Positions 37,368-46,922 of a stretch of DNA of 64,000 bases are shown here, in pieces. The notes under the pieces were generated by a model. It ran no database searches. It was not told the origin of the DNA and was given only the letters and a program-made list of their open reading frames with translations. Numbering within the stretch: the stretch's first letter is position 1; each line of letters begins with the position of its first letter. The position numbers and the translations under genes were made by a program. The DNA comes from Bin95 sp965220855 (GTDB lineage: Bacteria; Pseudomonadota; Alphaproteobacteria; Bin95). The stretch spans positions 1 through 64,000 of the forward strand of contig CBDCQY010000002.1 in NCBI GenBank assembly GCA_965220855.1, read 5' to 3'.

Positions 37368-37745
37368 TCAGGCGGCTTCATCGCCGCTGTCCTCCGTCGC
37401 GGGACTGCGCGAGAGCACGTTCACCATGCCATGCGGTCCGGCGACCACGATCTCGGTCACCCGCTGCGTCGCGCCCTCGCGGTCCTGCCAGGAGCGCATC
37501 GAGAGCCGGCCTTCGACCAGGACGGCCGTTCCCTTCTTCACCAGCCTCTCGACCGGCTCGACGGCGCCGCCATAGACGGCGATCCGGTGCCACTCGGTAG
37601 CCTCGGCCGGCTCGCCATTGCGGTCCTTCCAGCGCGCCGTGGTGGCGAGGCTGAAGGAGGCGGTCTTCTCGCCACCCTTGAGAGTGCGGATATCGGGATC
37701 GCGCCCGGCATGGCCCAGCAGGGTGACCCGGTTGATGTTCAGCAT
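37368..37745 (-). CDS. ssb: Second single-stranded DNA-binding protein, without acidic tip
   Basis: A 125-residue OB-fold protein (MLNINRVTLLGHAGRDPDIR, ATEWHRIAVYG, KGTAVLVEGRLSMRSWQD). The start follows AAGGAG. It lacks the DDxPF tip that other SSBs use to recruit repair partners, ending SGDEAA instead. Its place directly upstream of traD and traI suggests a role in handling transferred single strands. It is clearly distinct in sequence from the SSB at 15174-15608. Confidence 0.93.
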   Translation of the reverse strand: MLNINRVTLLGHAGRDPDIRTLKGGEKTASFSLATTARWKDRNGEPAEATEWHRIAVYGGAVEPVERLVKKGTAVLVEGRLSMRSWQDREGATQRVTEIVVAGPHGMVNVLSRSPATEDSGDEAA

Positions 37746-37917
37746 GATCGTCTCCTTGTCAGTGTCGGTGGGGTGTCATCGTCGGTACGGGCGCGCTTGC
37801 CGGTTGCGGCGGCTTCGCGCTTCGGGGCCGCGAGGCGGTGGGGGCGAGCCGGGGCGGGGCGAGGGTAGCGGGGCCGGAGTCTGGCCCTCCCCCTCGTCGT
37901 CTGTATGCTGGGAGGCC

Positions 37918-38289
37918 ATGACCATGACCGACGCTCTCGATCCCCCGAACGCACCGGTTTCGCGCCGGCGCCATGGCTGGCGCATGCGTCTCTTCGTGCT
38001 GGGCGGGTTCGGCGTGGCGGCGCTCTATACGGTCGGCGCGCTGGCGCTCGATGCCGGGCGCGACGCGATCGGCCCGCTGCTGCTGGCGGCGCTCGCCTGG
38101 ACGATCCTCGCCAGCCTTGCGGGCGCGCTCTGGTTCGGTTTCCGCCACGGCGACTGGTCGGCGTTTCGCAAGCACGAACTGCCCGACGGGCGCGATGACC
38201 GAATGGACTGGATCGGTCGCACTGGCCGCTATTCGTATCTCAGACACCAGGAAGAAGACCGGCTTCGCGACGACGATCACTTGCGCTGA
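37918..38289 (+). CDS. Small membrane protein inside the transfer region
   Basis: A 123-residue protein encoded on the plus strand between two minus-strand transfer genes. GGGAGG lies directly upstream of the ATG. Two hydrophobic segments (LFVLGGFGVAALYTVGALAL, residues about 25-44, and IGPLLLAALAWTILASLAGA, about 51-70) are followed by a basic, charged C-terminus. This topology suggests an inner-membrane protein. No known family is recognised; an entry-exclusion or regulatory role is conceivable from its position. The stop is 5 bases from the traG stop. Confidence 0.65.
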   Translation: MTMTDALDPPNAPVSRRRHGWRMRLFVLGGFGVAALYTVGALALDAGRDAIGPLLLAALAWTILASLAGALWFGFRHGDWSAFRKHELPDGRDDRMDWIGRTGRYSYLRHQEEDRLRDDDHLR

Positions 38290-38294
38290 GCGGT

Positions 38295-41192
38295 TCATGG
38301 CGACTGGTCCCGCCAGTCCGGTTGCTGGCTCGGCCCGTCCGTTGCGTCCGGGGCCGTGTTCCTCGCGCTGCCGAACAGCTGCCCGGCGAGCCAGCCGCCG
38401 ACGAAGGGCAGGTTCTCGGTGGCGTGATGCTCGAAAGGCTTTTGCGTCTCCACGTCGACGCCGGCGCGGCCCGCACGCGTCCGGTCCTGCGTCATCCCGG
38501 TGCGCACATCTCGCCCGATATCGCTCACCGTCATGTCCGTCTCGGTCGCTGCACGCTCGCGGATCGCGTCCGTGCCGACCGCACCCGGCGCCGGCGCTCC
38601 TGCCGTACTCGCCCGGTCGCGCACGCCTGCGGCCCAGCCGCCATACGCAGCAGCGGTCTCACCGCCGTACGCTCGGCTGAGCGTATCCCGCGCCGCGCCG
38701 TAGGCCGCCGCGCCGCCGATGGACGCGGGGTCGGGGCCGGCGGGGGCGGGGAAGCGTTCGGCAATGAAGGCGGCGGCGTGCTCGCGCAGGGTCTCGGCCT
38801 CCTCGGGCGTTTGCGGCGAGGCGAGACGGATCGCGCCGGCGGCGCCGATAGTCCGCCCGTCGGCGCCGGTGCGCTCGCAGAGCCAGGCGAAGAAGGGCTG
38901 GCCGAGCTCGCGGTCGATGGCCTGTGCGTCGGCGCGCACCTGTGCAGCCTGTTCCGTCCAGCTCTCCGACTCCTGGCGAGCCAGCGAAGCGCGTTCCTCG
39001 AAGCGGCGCATGCGGGTGAGATTGGCCGAGAGGCTCTCGTCGAGACTGGCCGCCTCGCTATCGCCGCTGGCCGTGGAGTAGCGGCGCGAGGCGTCCGACA
39101 CCCGCGACCACAGATCGAGGACCTGGTGCGACTCCGCATAGTCCTTGAGAGACTCCCAGGACTCCCTCCCGATGGTCTGCCCGCGCCACATGGCCGAACC
39201 GTCGGCGCCGATCTTGGCGATGAAGTCCCAACTTCCCCCGACCCTGGCCTCGCCGGTGAGAGCAGCGATCTGTTCCTTCGTGAGGCCGGTGGTCTCCGAC
39301 ATTTTCGCGTAGTGAGATTCGAGTTCCTGCACCTGGGCGCTCTCGCTGGTCGTGACGCCCCGGCTGTGCGCGACACCGGTCGAGATATCGTGGGCGTAGC
39401 GCTCGACGAGACCGGTGGCGTCGGAGACCGCCGCACTGCGGGCGCTGCCCGCCTCCACCGACCAGTGGCGCGAGAGGCCGTGCGCCTCCGCCGCACGCTG
39501 TTCGTGGCTGGTCGCGAGCGATTCCGAGAGCCGGACGCCGGCGGCCGGGATGCGGCTGGTGGCGGCGCCCATGTCGGCCACCACCGTGCCGTCGCCGGTC
39601 ACGGTGACCGCCGCACCGCCCGGCGCGAAGTCGACATGACGGTCGGTGTCGACATGGGCGGAGGTGCGGATCTGACGCCCCTCCAGGGTCGCGAAGCGAT
39701 GGGTGTCGGCGCTGGTGTTGCCGAGCGAGAGATTGCCGGTGGTGCCTTCATGGGCGGCCGAGGAGGCGGCGTCCTGGCCGACGGCGAGCACCGAGGTCGC
39801 CAGCACGGTCGCCTTGGCGAGCCCGTAGGCGAGCGCGGCGGCAAGGAAGGGCACCGACATGGAGAGATAGCCCGACATCACCGCCACATCGGCGGCGACG
39901 GCCCGGATGCCGGCCTGGGCGATGAGCGAGATGCCGGCCTCGCCGCCCGGCATGGCGGCGACGGCGCTCATGCGCTCGGCCGCCTCGCCCATGGCGATGC
40001 GATGCAGCACCGCATAGAGCGGCCCCCAGCTCTGCAGCCAGATCAGGCCGGTGACATAGGAACGGAAGATGGCGGTGCCTGCCGGGGTCAGCATCAGCAG
40101 CACGGCGATCGGGAAGGCGCCGATATAGAGGCACTCGAAGACGATCTTCAGCATCGGCACCCAGGTCTCGGCCTGGCGGCCGATGGCCCGGTAGGCGGAG
40201 ACGGTCTGGGCCTCGGCGCGGGCTTCGGTATAGGCGCGGAGCGCGGCGGCATTGCCGGTCTCCGCCGCCCATTGCTCGCCCGCATCGTGGAGCGCGTTCA
40301 GGACCATCTGCTGGCGGAGAATGTCGCCGGCGCTCCGCGCCGCCCCGATCAGGAAGGTGTGCGCGGCGGGCAGGGCGGCGGTCAGCTCGGCGCGGGCCAG
40401 CGCATCCGTCGCCGCGCCGGGGAAGAGGCGGCGACCGAACAGCGTCCCGGCGCGCGCCAGTTCCGCGTTCCACTGCGCGTTCAGCCGCTGGGCGCCGGCG
40501 GCGCAGGTGACGATCTCGCGGTCGATGGCGGTCGCGCCGGCGCCGGTGGCGCCCGCCCGGGTGGCGAACTCGAACATGCGCGCCGGCGAGGCGCCGGCGG
40601 ACGGCGAGCCCGGCGCGGTGACCAGCGCCCAGACATCGGTGGCCTCACGAAGATCGTCCGCCGTGACATGGCCGAGCAGCAGGGCGTGGAACACGCATTG
40701 CCGGGCGTAGCCGCGCAGATTGCGGGCGAAGACGGCATCCGTTACTTCGAGACGGGTTGCGGCGGCGGCGAGCCGCGCGCCGAAGATCAGCCCGTGGCGG
40801 CGATAGGCGAGATCGTCCGGCAGGGTGAAGGCCTGTTCGGTGAGCCGCGTCAGCCCGTCGCCCACCTGGGAGGTGAGCGAGGCGAAGATCGCGAGCCCGA
40901 CCGGCACATTGTCGACCACGGCGGGCGCCAGCGCCGGATCGATGCGGTCGACCACGCGCACCGTCGCCTTGGGCACGATCATCGCGCCCCAGACGGTGAC
41001 GAAGAGCAGGATCCACTTCGCATTGTCCTTCCACGAGCCGCCGAAGGCGGTGCGGAACAGGATCCAGGCAAGCCCGGCGGCGCCCGCCAGCTGGGCCAGC
41101 GTCACATAGGCGCCGCCCGAGGTGATGGCGGCGACGGCGTTCAGCAGATCGACCAGATAGGTGCCGCCGCCGAGGGTGAAGAGTTCGTACAT
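38295..41192 (-). CDS. traG: F-type transfer protein TraG
   Basis: A 965-residue inner-membrane protein needed for mating-pair stabilisation and pilus assembly. The N-terminus (MYELFTLGGGTYLVDLLNAV) and the hydrophobic segments in residues 35-75, 320-370 and 400-450 match TraG. The C-terminal 450 residues are soluble, periplasmic and helical (SESLATSHEQRAAEAHGLSR). The start at 41192 was chosen for this N-terminus; an upstream open frame is a traH shadow. It is the last gene of the main transfer operon, 13 bases after traH. Confidence 0.93.
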   Translation of the reverse strand: MYELFTLGGGTYLVDLLNAVAAITSGGAYVTLAQLAGAAGLAWILFRTAFGGSWKDNAKWILLFVTVWGAMIVPKATVRVVDRIDPALAPAVVDNVPVGLAIFASLTSQVGDGLTRLTEQAFTLPDDLAYRRHGLIFGARLAAAATRLEVTDAVFARNLRGYARQCVFHALLLGHVTADDLREATDVWALVTAPGSPSAGASPARMFEFATRAGATGAGATAIDREIVTCAAGAQRLNAQWNAELARAGTLFGRRLFPGAATDALARAELTAALPAAHTFLIGAARSAGDILRQQMVLNALHDAGEQWAAETGNAAALRAYTEARAEAQTVSAYRAIGRQAETWVPMLKIVFECLYIGAFPIAVLLMLTPAGTAIFRSYVTGLIWLQSWGPLYAVLHRIAMGEAAERMSAVAAMPGGEAGISLIAQAGIRAVAADVAVMSGYLSMSVPFLAAALAYGLAKATVLATSVLAVGQDAASSAAHEGTTGNLSLGNTSADTHRFATLEGRQIRTSAHVDTDRHVDFAPGGAAVTVTGDGTVVADMGAATSRIPAAGVRLSESLATSHEQRAAEAHGLSRHWSVEAGSARSAAVSDATGLVERYAHDISTGVAHSRGVTTSESAQVQELESHYAKMSETTGLTKEQIAALTGEARVGGSWDFIAKIGADGSAMWRGQTIGRESWESLKDYAESHQVLDLWSRVSDASRRYSTASGDSEAASLDESLSANLTRMRRFEERASLARQESESWTEQAAQVRADAQAIDRELGQPFFAWLCERTGADGRTIGAAGAIRLASPQTPEEAETLREHAAAFIAERFPAPAGPDPASIGGAAAYGAARDTLSRAYGGETAAAYGGWAAGVRDRASTAGAPAPGAVGTDAIRERAATETDMTVSDIGRDVRTGMTQDRTRAGRAGVDVETQKPFEHHATENLPFVGGWLAGQLFGSARNTAPDATDGPSQQPDWRDQSP

Positions 41193-41205
41193 GGGACGCT
41201 CGCTC

Positions 41206-42624
41206 CTACCGGGACCCGGCAGCGGCGCCGCCGCGGGCGAAAGCGAGCGCGGCGCGGAGGTCGGCCGAGAGCGCGCCGGCAAGCGCGGTCTCGATGACGC
41301 GGAGCTTCTCGACCACGGCGAGCGCGGTGTTGAAGCGCTCCAGCCCCTCATGGCGATGGCGGGCGAGTGCGACCCGGTTCGCGCGAAGCCCCTCGCGCCA
41401 GCGCTCCAGCTGGGCGCCGTCGGCGATGTCGAGGGTGCCGGCGCGCGCCTCGACCGTGCGGTGGAGATCGGCGATCCAGACCTGCAGCACATCGAGCGCT
41501 ACCGCCTCGCTGAGCGCGTCGATCTCCCGGTCGACCACCGCGCCCCGATAGGCGGCGGCCGCATTGATCACGCGCCAGACCGGCAGCGTGGTGAGGTTGA
41601 CCAGCCCGAGCGCCTCCGCCGGGGGCGCGGTGTCGGTGCGCACCGCTTCCGCCAGCCGGTTCAGCAGCGTCGCGACGCGGCCGCGGAAGCCCCGGTCGGC
41701 CGGGATGGCGACCTGCCCGAGGGTCGGGTTGAGGCAGGCGTCGGCGGTGTCGCAGCGATAGACCGGCAGTTCGCCGCCGCCCTCCATCAGCACCTCGGTG
41801 ACCCGGCGGTCGAGCGCAAGCGGCTCCAGGATGCGCACGCGCGGCCCCGAACTGTCGCCGTCGGAGACCGGGGCGGTGACAATCACCGTGCCGGAGACCG
41901 ACATGGCGAACTCGGCAAGCTCGGTGTCGTTGGCGAGGAAGGCGGAGGCGCGGACCGCCCGCCAGGCATAGTTGAGATTGACCGGCACCTGGTCGGCGAT
42001 CGCGCCCGAGGCCGAGGCGAGCGTCGAGTTGCGCTGCCCGGCCGCGCCGCAACCGTGCCGGGCGGCGGCATAGTCGGAGAAGATGCCCTGGCTGGTGCCG
42101 ATGGCGGCGCAGATAGCGGCCGACGCCCGGTCGTTCTTCGACCAGACCGCGCCGACCAGCGCCTGGGCGGTCTCACAACTGTTGAGGTTCTGGGCGTTCA
42201 CCCATTGGGCGAGCGCGCGGAGCTTGGACATGGTCTCGGCAATCACCGGCGAGACGGTCTCCAGCGCCAGTTCGAAAGCGAAGCCGGCGGCGTTCTGGGC
42301 GACGGCGCGGCTGAAGGCGATCAGCTGGTCGGAATTGATGAAGGAGAAGGCGCCGGCGAAGGCGTCGATGCCGCCGCAGCCGGCCCGGAAGGAGGGCAGG
42401 TTCACTGTGGCCACCTGCTCGGCGCGGACGGGTGCGCGCATGTAGAGATTGCCGAGCGTCCAGTGGCCGGAGGCCTGGCCCTGGAAGGCGGTCGGGCCGG
42501 TGGTGTTGACGGCGGCGCCCTGCCAGAAGCGGGTCATCTCGGAGAGCACGTCGGCGCGGGTCGGCAGGGTCGCGAGAGCGAGCAGCAGCGCGAGGCCGGC
42601 GGCGAGCAAGCGGTCAGTAGTCAT
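41206..42624 (-). CDS. traH: F-type transfer protein TraH
   Basis: A 472-residue periplasmic or outer-membrane associated protein of the F-type channel. The signal peptide is MTTDRLLAAGLALLLALATL followed by PTRAD. Family landmarks include FWQGAAVNTTGPTAFQGQAS, APVRAEQVATVNLPSFRAGC and CGGIDAFAGAFSFINSDQL. The C-terminal third is helical (coiled-coil-like). It overlaps the traF stop by 11 bases. Confidence 0.94.
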   Translation of the reverse strand: MTTDRLLAAGLALLLALATLPTRADVLSEMTRFWQGAAVNTTGPTAFQGQASGHWTLGNLYMRAPVRAEQVATVNLPSFRAGCGGIDAFAGAFSFINSDQLIAFSRAVAQNAAGFAFELALETVSPVIAETMSKLRALAQWVNAQNLNSCETAQALVGAVWSKNDRASAAICAAIGTSQGIFSDYAAARHGCGAAGQRNSTLASASGAIADQVPVNLNYAWRAVRASAFLANDTELAEFAMSVSGTVIVTAPVSDGDSSGPRVRILEPLALDRRVTEVLMEGGGELPVYRCDTADACLNPTLGQVAIPADRGFRGRVATLLNRLAEAVRTDTAPPAEALGLVNLTTLPVWRVINAAAAYRGAVVDREIDALSEAVALDVLQVWIADLHRTVEARAGTLDIADGAQLERWREGLRANRVALARHRHEGLERFNTALAVVEKLRVIETALAGALSADLRAALAFARGGAAAGSR

Positions 42625-43453
42625 GGCCGGTCTCCAGGGCGGTGAGGACGAAGAGGCGTTCGGCGATCTGGTCCTCGGCGAGCACGCCGAAGCCGACCGG
42701 GAGGACGCTTCCGGTCCTGGTGTCGAACAGCACGAGGGCGGGGTACGGGCCGTCGGCGAAGCCGAGCCGGGCGGCGCGCCCGTTATCGGGCACCGCTTCC
42801 GGCCAGCCTTCGAGCGCCTCGCCGGTGACGGAAACGGCGAGCACGTCGAGGCCGTGGCGCTGGCTGAATGCGCGCAGCAGCGGGCCGAACACGCGGCAGC
42901 CGGCGCAACCGGCATGACCGAGATAGATCAGGCCGTAGCGCTCGCCGAGACGGGCGAGCGCCGCGTCGCGCTTCTCCCGGCGCGCGTCCGACCAGACATG
43001 GCGGGCCAGCGCGCCGACCGGGCGCTTCAGCGTGTAATCGAGCTCCGGGCTCGCCCAGACGGTGCGGCGGAAGGCGTCGGAGAAAGCGGCGGCTCTGGCA
43101 AGCGTCTCCTGCTGGAGGCGGAGATAGGCCGCCACCTTCGCGGGCGAGGGATCGAGGATCGCCGCCGCGCGCGCCTCTTCCAGCGCCTTGCGGATCGCCA
43201 GTATGCGCTCCACCGCGCTTTGCGCCGCCGGTTGCGCCCCGGGCTGCGGTGTCGGCGCCGGTTGCGCCGCTGTTGGGGGAGTCGCAGCCTCCTCCTCTTC
43301 CTCTCGATCGCAGTAGAAGTGCCAGCCGAGCGTGCTCTCCGCCGTGCGCTCGCCGCACCAGCTCTTCCACTCGCCGGCCGACGCGGGCGCGGGCGGGAGC
43401 AGGGCGGCGAGCGCCAGCAGCCCGGCGGCCAGGGCGAGGGGCCGCGCCGTCAT
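42614..43453 (-). CDS. traF: F-type transfer protein TraF, thioredoxin-like
   Basis: A 279-residue periplasmic protein. The signal peptide (ALAAGLLALAALLPPAPASA) is followed by GEWKSWCGERTAESTLGWHF, typical of TraF, then a Gln/Pro/Ala-rich linker. The C-terminal thioredoxin-like domain keeps a CxxC centre in HAGCAGCRVFGP, unlike F plasmid TraF which as I recall has lost it, so it may have disulfide activity for its Cys-rich partners TraN, TraH and TraU. It overlaps traN by 4 bases (ATGA). Confidence 0.92.
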   Translation of the reverse strand: MTARPLALAAGLLALAALLPPAPASAGEWKSWCGERTAESTLGWHFYCDREEEEEAATPPTAAQPAPTPQPGAQPAAQSAVERILAIRKALEEARAAAILDPSPAKVAAYLRLQQETLARAAAFSDAFRRTVWASPELDYTLKRPVGALARHVWSDARREKRDAALARLGERYGLIYLGHAGCAGCRVFGPLLRAFSQRHGLDVLAVSVTGEALEGWPEAVPDNGRAARLGFADGPYPALVLFDTRTGSVLPVGFGVLAEDQIAERLFVLTALETGHDY

Positions 43454-44529
43454 GGCTGGCTCCTGGAGTAGAAGTCGCGGATGCGCGTGTTCATGCGCGT
43501 TCGCGTGTTGCCGGCCTCGGGCAGCCGCAGCAGCGGGGCGAGCGTGTCGTCGGTCAGGTTGGCGGTGAACTCGCCGAGATCGAGCCGGTTGAAGTCGATG
43601 CGTTCGATCTCGGCGACCGTCAGCCCGCGGCAGCTTCCCCAGCCGATGCCGAGCTGCGCCCGACCCTGTTCCTGCAAAATGCGCCCGAGCTTGGAGCCGA
43701 ACACACACCAGGCCCTGGCCCGCCGTCTGCAGAAGCCGAAGAAGGTGCGTTTGGCGCAGTATTTTCCGAGATAGCGGGTCGTGCCGGCTTGGCGCTCCTT
43801 GGCCAGATCGATCTCGCTCTGGCTGCAGTTGGCGAAGCCGATCAGCAGGCCGGAGTTCTTGCAGCAATTGGCGAGCCCGCCCCAGCGGATGGTGCAGGCG
43901 CGCCGCTGGCCCTGGAAGAAGCGCATGTGCTGGCGGTCGAACTCCTCGCCGCCCATCTGCAGCACCATGTTGAGCATGGCGGTGGACCGCGCGAAGCCGG
44001 TATTGGCCCGGCCCGCCACGGTCTCGCAGCCGGCGCCGACGCAGGAGGTGACGCTGCCGCAGCCGCCCGCTTCGCCGATTCCGGCCTGGCAATCGGCGAT
44101 GCTGCCCGACGCAATTCCCGAAGCGCCATGTTCAGGCTCCTGCGGCGTATCCGCGATGCTCTCCGCGCGCGTCACGGCCGGATCGTCCACCTGCACCTCC
44201 GCAGGGGGGCGCGAGACCGTGCCCTCGATCACCATGCGGCCGGCCCGGCCGCCCGGTGCGTCCGGATCGGCGAGCACGGCGCGGGCCGCATCCTCCATGC
44301 CGGCTGCGCTGTGGCCGCGCTCCGGCACGTTCGCGCCGACATGGCCCGGCACCTTGTGCGCGCTGGCAGGGTTGCGCGCGATCGCGCCAGCGCTCGCCTG
44401 CCCCGCTGCGCCGAGCGCACGGGCGGCATCGCGCGGGTCTTCCGCCTGGGCCGCGACCGAGGCCAGAAGCCAGAGCGTGAGCGCCGCGACAGCGCCCAGT
44501 ATCACGGGTCCGTGATATCCCTTACTCAT
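43450..44529 (-). CDS. traN: F-type mating-pair protein TraN
   Basis: A 359-residue Cys-rich outer-membrane adhesin that stabilises mating pairs. A signal peptide (GAVAALTLWLLASVAAQAED) is followed by a spacer, then the conserved cysteine part: CQAGIGEAGGCGSVTSCVGA, LANCCKNSGLLIGFANCSQ, KYCAKRTFFGFCRRRARAWC, IGWGSCRGLTVAEIERIDF. It is shorter than F TraN (about 600 residues), lacking most of the variable recipient-recognition middle, so its receptor, if any, is not predictable. It overlaps traF and trbC by 4 bases each. Confidence 0.92.
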   Translation of the reverse strand: MSKGYHGPVILGAVAALTLWLLASVAAQAEDPRDAARALGAAGQASAGAIARNPASAHKVPGHVGANVPERGHSAAGMEDAARAVLADPDAPGGRAGRMVIEGTVSRPPAEVQVDDPAVTRAESIADTPQEPEHGASGIASGSIADCQAGIGEAGGCGSVTSCVGAGCETVAGRANTGFARSTAMLNMVLQMGGEEFDRQHMRFFQGQRRACTIRWGGLANCCKNSGLLIGFANCSQSEIDLAKERQAGTTRYLGKYCAKRTFFGFCRRRARAWCVFGSKLGRILQEQGRAQLGIGWGSCRGLTVAEIERIDFNRLDLGEFTANLTDDTLAPLLRLPEAGNTRTRMNTRIRDFYSRSQP

Positions 44530-45272
44530 CGGGTGTCTCCCGTCAGTCGCGCGAGCTTCCGCCGCGCCGTCTTTCCTCCCGCTGCGCCCTCGGCAGCCAC
44601 CGCTTCGAGGGCCGCCGAGAGGCCGATGTTGCCGCTGATGCGGTCGTGCGCCGGCGCCGGGTCGTCCGCACAGCCCGGGCTTGCGCAGGCGGGCACGCCG
44701 CCCGGCACCACGACCACGGCCGGAACCCGCTCGATGGCGAACAGACGGAATAGGCGGGGGTCGATGGCGACGCCGGCGTCATGACCGCCAAGGCGAGAGC
44801 CGACCGCCTTCACGGTGGCGCGAAGACCCCCGGCAGCGACTCCCCGGAGCACCAGCGGCACACCCGTCGCCGCCGCTTCGCCGGCCCACTGCGACCAGCT
44901 TGCCGGCGGCACCGAGAGGCTCATGAAGATCAGGACTTCGGCCGTGTTCGAGCGTCCCGCGAGGCCTGACGCCAACCCGGAGGCATGGCGTTCCGCCGGC
45001 AGGGGAGGGGCCGAAACACCCGCGCCATTCTCAGAAGGCGGTGTTCTGGTGGTATCTGAAGCCGTCTTGCCTGCCCGTTCCAGCGCGCGCTCGATCACCG
45101 AGCGCGTCCAGTCACCGAGGCTCTCCGCGCCGGCGCTGCCGGCCTTGCGCAGGACCTCTTCGGTCAGGGCCCGCGCCGCAGCGTCTTCATCGGACGCAAC
45201 GGCCGGGCCGCAGCAGGCCGCGAGTAGCAGCGCGCCGGCGAGGAGGAGGGAGATGGGCTTGAGGCGTGTCAT
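44526..45272 (-). CDS. trbC: F-type transfer protein TrbC
   Basis: A 248-residue periplasmic protein. A signal peptide with a possible lipobox (LLAGALLLAACCGPAVAS) is followed by a helical region and the TrbC core: VLIFMSLSVPPASWSQWAGE, TGVPLVLRGV, DPRLFRLFAIERVPAVVV. In F, TrbC works with TraW and TraU in pilus assembly. It lies 7 bases downstream of traU and overlaps traN (ATGA). Confidence 0.9.
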   Translation of the reverse strand: MTRLKPISLLLAGALLLAACCGPAVASDEDAAARALTEEVLRKAGSAGAESLGDWTRSVIERALERAGKTASDTTRTPPSENGAGVSAPPLPAERHASGLASGLAGRSNTAEVLIFMSLSVPPASWSQWAGEAAATGVPLVLRGVAAGGLRATVKAVGSRLGGHDAGVAIDPRLFRLFAIERVPAVVVVPGGVPACASPGCADDPAPAHDRISGNIGLSAALEAVAAEGAAGGKTARRKLARLTGDTR

Positions 45273-45279
45273 TTGGTTC

Positions 45280-46278
45280 TCACAGGAGGCAGCAGTTGCG
45301 TTTGGTCCACAGCAAGTAGCCGAAGTTCTCGCCCGCGACCGGAAGCTCGCGCAGCGTCTCCCAGAGCACCGAGGAACGGCCCGTCGGGTTGCAGCCCGTG
45401 AGCGCCGAGGTCGCCGGCACGGGCTGGGTCATCTGCCAGCGATACTGGGACTTCTTCATCACCGGCATCGGGTAGCGCCCGCAGAGCGCCGCCTCGCCCG
45501 ACGTGCCGAGCGCGAGCCCCAGACGGTGGAGCCGGTAGAGCAGGCGCTGGGCCGTCAGCAGTGAGGCCTGCACGCCGCCGACATGGGCGGCGACGTTGCC
45601 GGTGAGCGGATACATGCCACCCTGACACCCCGCGCACCAGAAGAGCGCGTCCTGCGGCAGGCCCGCAGACGACGCGGCGCAATCGGCGGCGCAGGCGGCC
45701 TGGGCCGGCAGCGAGGCGAACAGCGCCGCCTCGGGGTTCAGCAGGAAGGCCAGCTCGTCGTCGAGCCAGGTGGGATCGAGTTCCGAGACCCAGGCGATGT
45801 CGAGGCTGCCGCTGTCGAGACAGCCGATATCGAGCAGCACGCCGATCCAGGAGAGCAGCGGATAGACGTAGTAATGCGCGTGCCAGACCGAGCCCGATGC
45901 GCCGTCGCCGCCGGACGATGCGGTACGCCCGCGCGGGGCGTGGAAGCCGGGATCGACCGTGAGGCCGCCGACATTGGGGAAGCACCAGGGGGCGCGGGTC
46001 ACGTCGATGAGCCGCGCCGGCTCCCAGACCCCGAGCGAGAGGCCGATGCGCGGGATCGGCGAGCCGCAGAGGCAGAGCGGCGAGGAGGGGTTGGGCGTGT
46101 CGGGTGCGCCCGCGGCCGAGCCGATCGAGAGCGGCCCGATGGAGATCGGGAACAGGCACTCCCAGCACACATCGGCGACCGGGTTGACGAAGCGCCCGGT
46201 GCAGCTCTGCGCCTGCGCCGCGCTGGCGGAGGCCGCAACCCCGACGGCAAGCGCGAAGACTAGAAGGAGCCGCTTCAT
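45280..46278 (-). CDS. traU: F-type transfer protein TraU
   Basis: A 332-residue periplasmic protein of the F-type channel. A signal peptide (KRLLLVFALAVGVAASASA) is followed by the well-conserved TraU sequence: CTGRFVNPVADVCWECLFPI, LCLCGSPIPRIGLSLGVWEP, GSVWHAHYYVYPLLSWI and the C-terminal NFGYLLWTKRNCCLL. Ten or more cysteines fit disulfide-dependent folding with TraF. The start at 46278 overlaps the traW stop (ATGA). Confidence 0.95.
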   Translation of the reverse strand: MKRLLLVFALAVGVAASASAAQAQSCTGRFVNPVADVCWECLFPISIGPLSIGSAAGAPDTPNPSSPLCLCGSPIPRIGLSLGVWEPARLIDVTRAPWCFPNVGGLTVDPGFHAPRGRTASSGGDGASGSVWHAHYYVYPLLSWIGVLLDIGCLDSGSLDIAWVSELDPTWLDDELAFLLNPEAALFASLPAQAACAADCAASSAGLPQDALFWCAGCQGGMYPLTGNVAAHVGGVQASLLTAQRLLYRLHRLGLALGTSGEAALCGRYPMPVMKKSQYRWQMTQPVPATSALTGCNPTGRSSVLWETLRELPVAGENFGYLLWTKRNCCLL

Positions 46279-46922
46279 CGCTCGCTCTCCGCGTCGCGGT
46301 CGTCGAGCGGAATCTCGTCGATGCGAAGCCTGCCGCCCTCCTGCGTCATCAGGCTCGGGGTGAAGGCGAGACCGAAGCGCGCCGCGAGCCGCCCGCCCTG
46401 GTCGAAGAAGAAGGGCCGGCCGTGGCGCCGCGCGAGGTCGAGCGGCCTGCCAGCCAGCAGCACGACGGTGGCGGGGCGCGTGTGCGCGAGCGCCCATTCG
46501 ACCTCCGCCTCCCGGCTGCCGTCGATGAACAGCAGGTCTTTTGTCAGCGGCTTCACCGCCAGCGGGTCGATGCGCTGGCCCGCCGCCGCGAGCAGCGTGC
46601 CGTCGGGCGTGCGGAGGTCCTGGGCCACCGTGATCGCGGGATCGAAGACGCGCACCCGCCGCTCCCGCGCGGGCGCGATGCCGGCGATCCGCTCCGGCGC
46701 CTCGATGCGGGCGCGCGCTCGTTGCTGGGCCTCGCGTTGGAGGCGGGCAAGTTCGCCCGAGGTCTGCAGCTCGTTGAGCCGGGCCTCGATCCGCGCCAGC
46801 AGGTCGGGTTCGGCGACCGGCCACGTCGCGCCGCGCACGCCGAGATCGCGCGCCCCGGCAGGCAGGGCGAGTGCGAGGGCGGCGAGACAGGCCGCAGAGA
46901 AGATGAGTCGGGACCCGATCAT
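46275..46922 (-). CDS. traW: F-type transfer protein TraW
   Basis: A 215-residue periplasmic protein. The signal peptide (SAACLAALALALPAGARDLG) is followed by GATWPVAEPDLL, a helical region, then RRVRVFDPAITVAQDL and PLTKDLLFIDGSREAEVEWA, all typical of TraW. The C-terminal half resembles the thioredoxin-like TrbC fold, as in the TraW-TrbC fusions known in other elements. It overlaps its neighbours by 4 bases on both sides. Confidence 0.93.
   Translation of the reverse strand: MIGSRLIFSAACLAALALALPAGARDLGVRGATWPVAEPDLLARIEARLNELQTSGELARLQREAQQRARARIEAPERIAGIAPARERRVRVFDPAITVAQDLRTPDGTLLAAAGQRIDPLAVKPLTKDLLFIDGSREAEVEWALAHTRPATVVLLAGRPLDLARRHGRPFFFDQGGRLAARFGLAFTPSLMTQEGGRLRIDEIPLDDRDAESER

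Noticed and set aside
35634..41297. Plus-strand open frames of 744 and 991 codons across traD and traG
   Set aside because: They are antisense to well-recognised transfer genes and have no family features or ribosome-binding sites.
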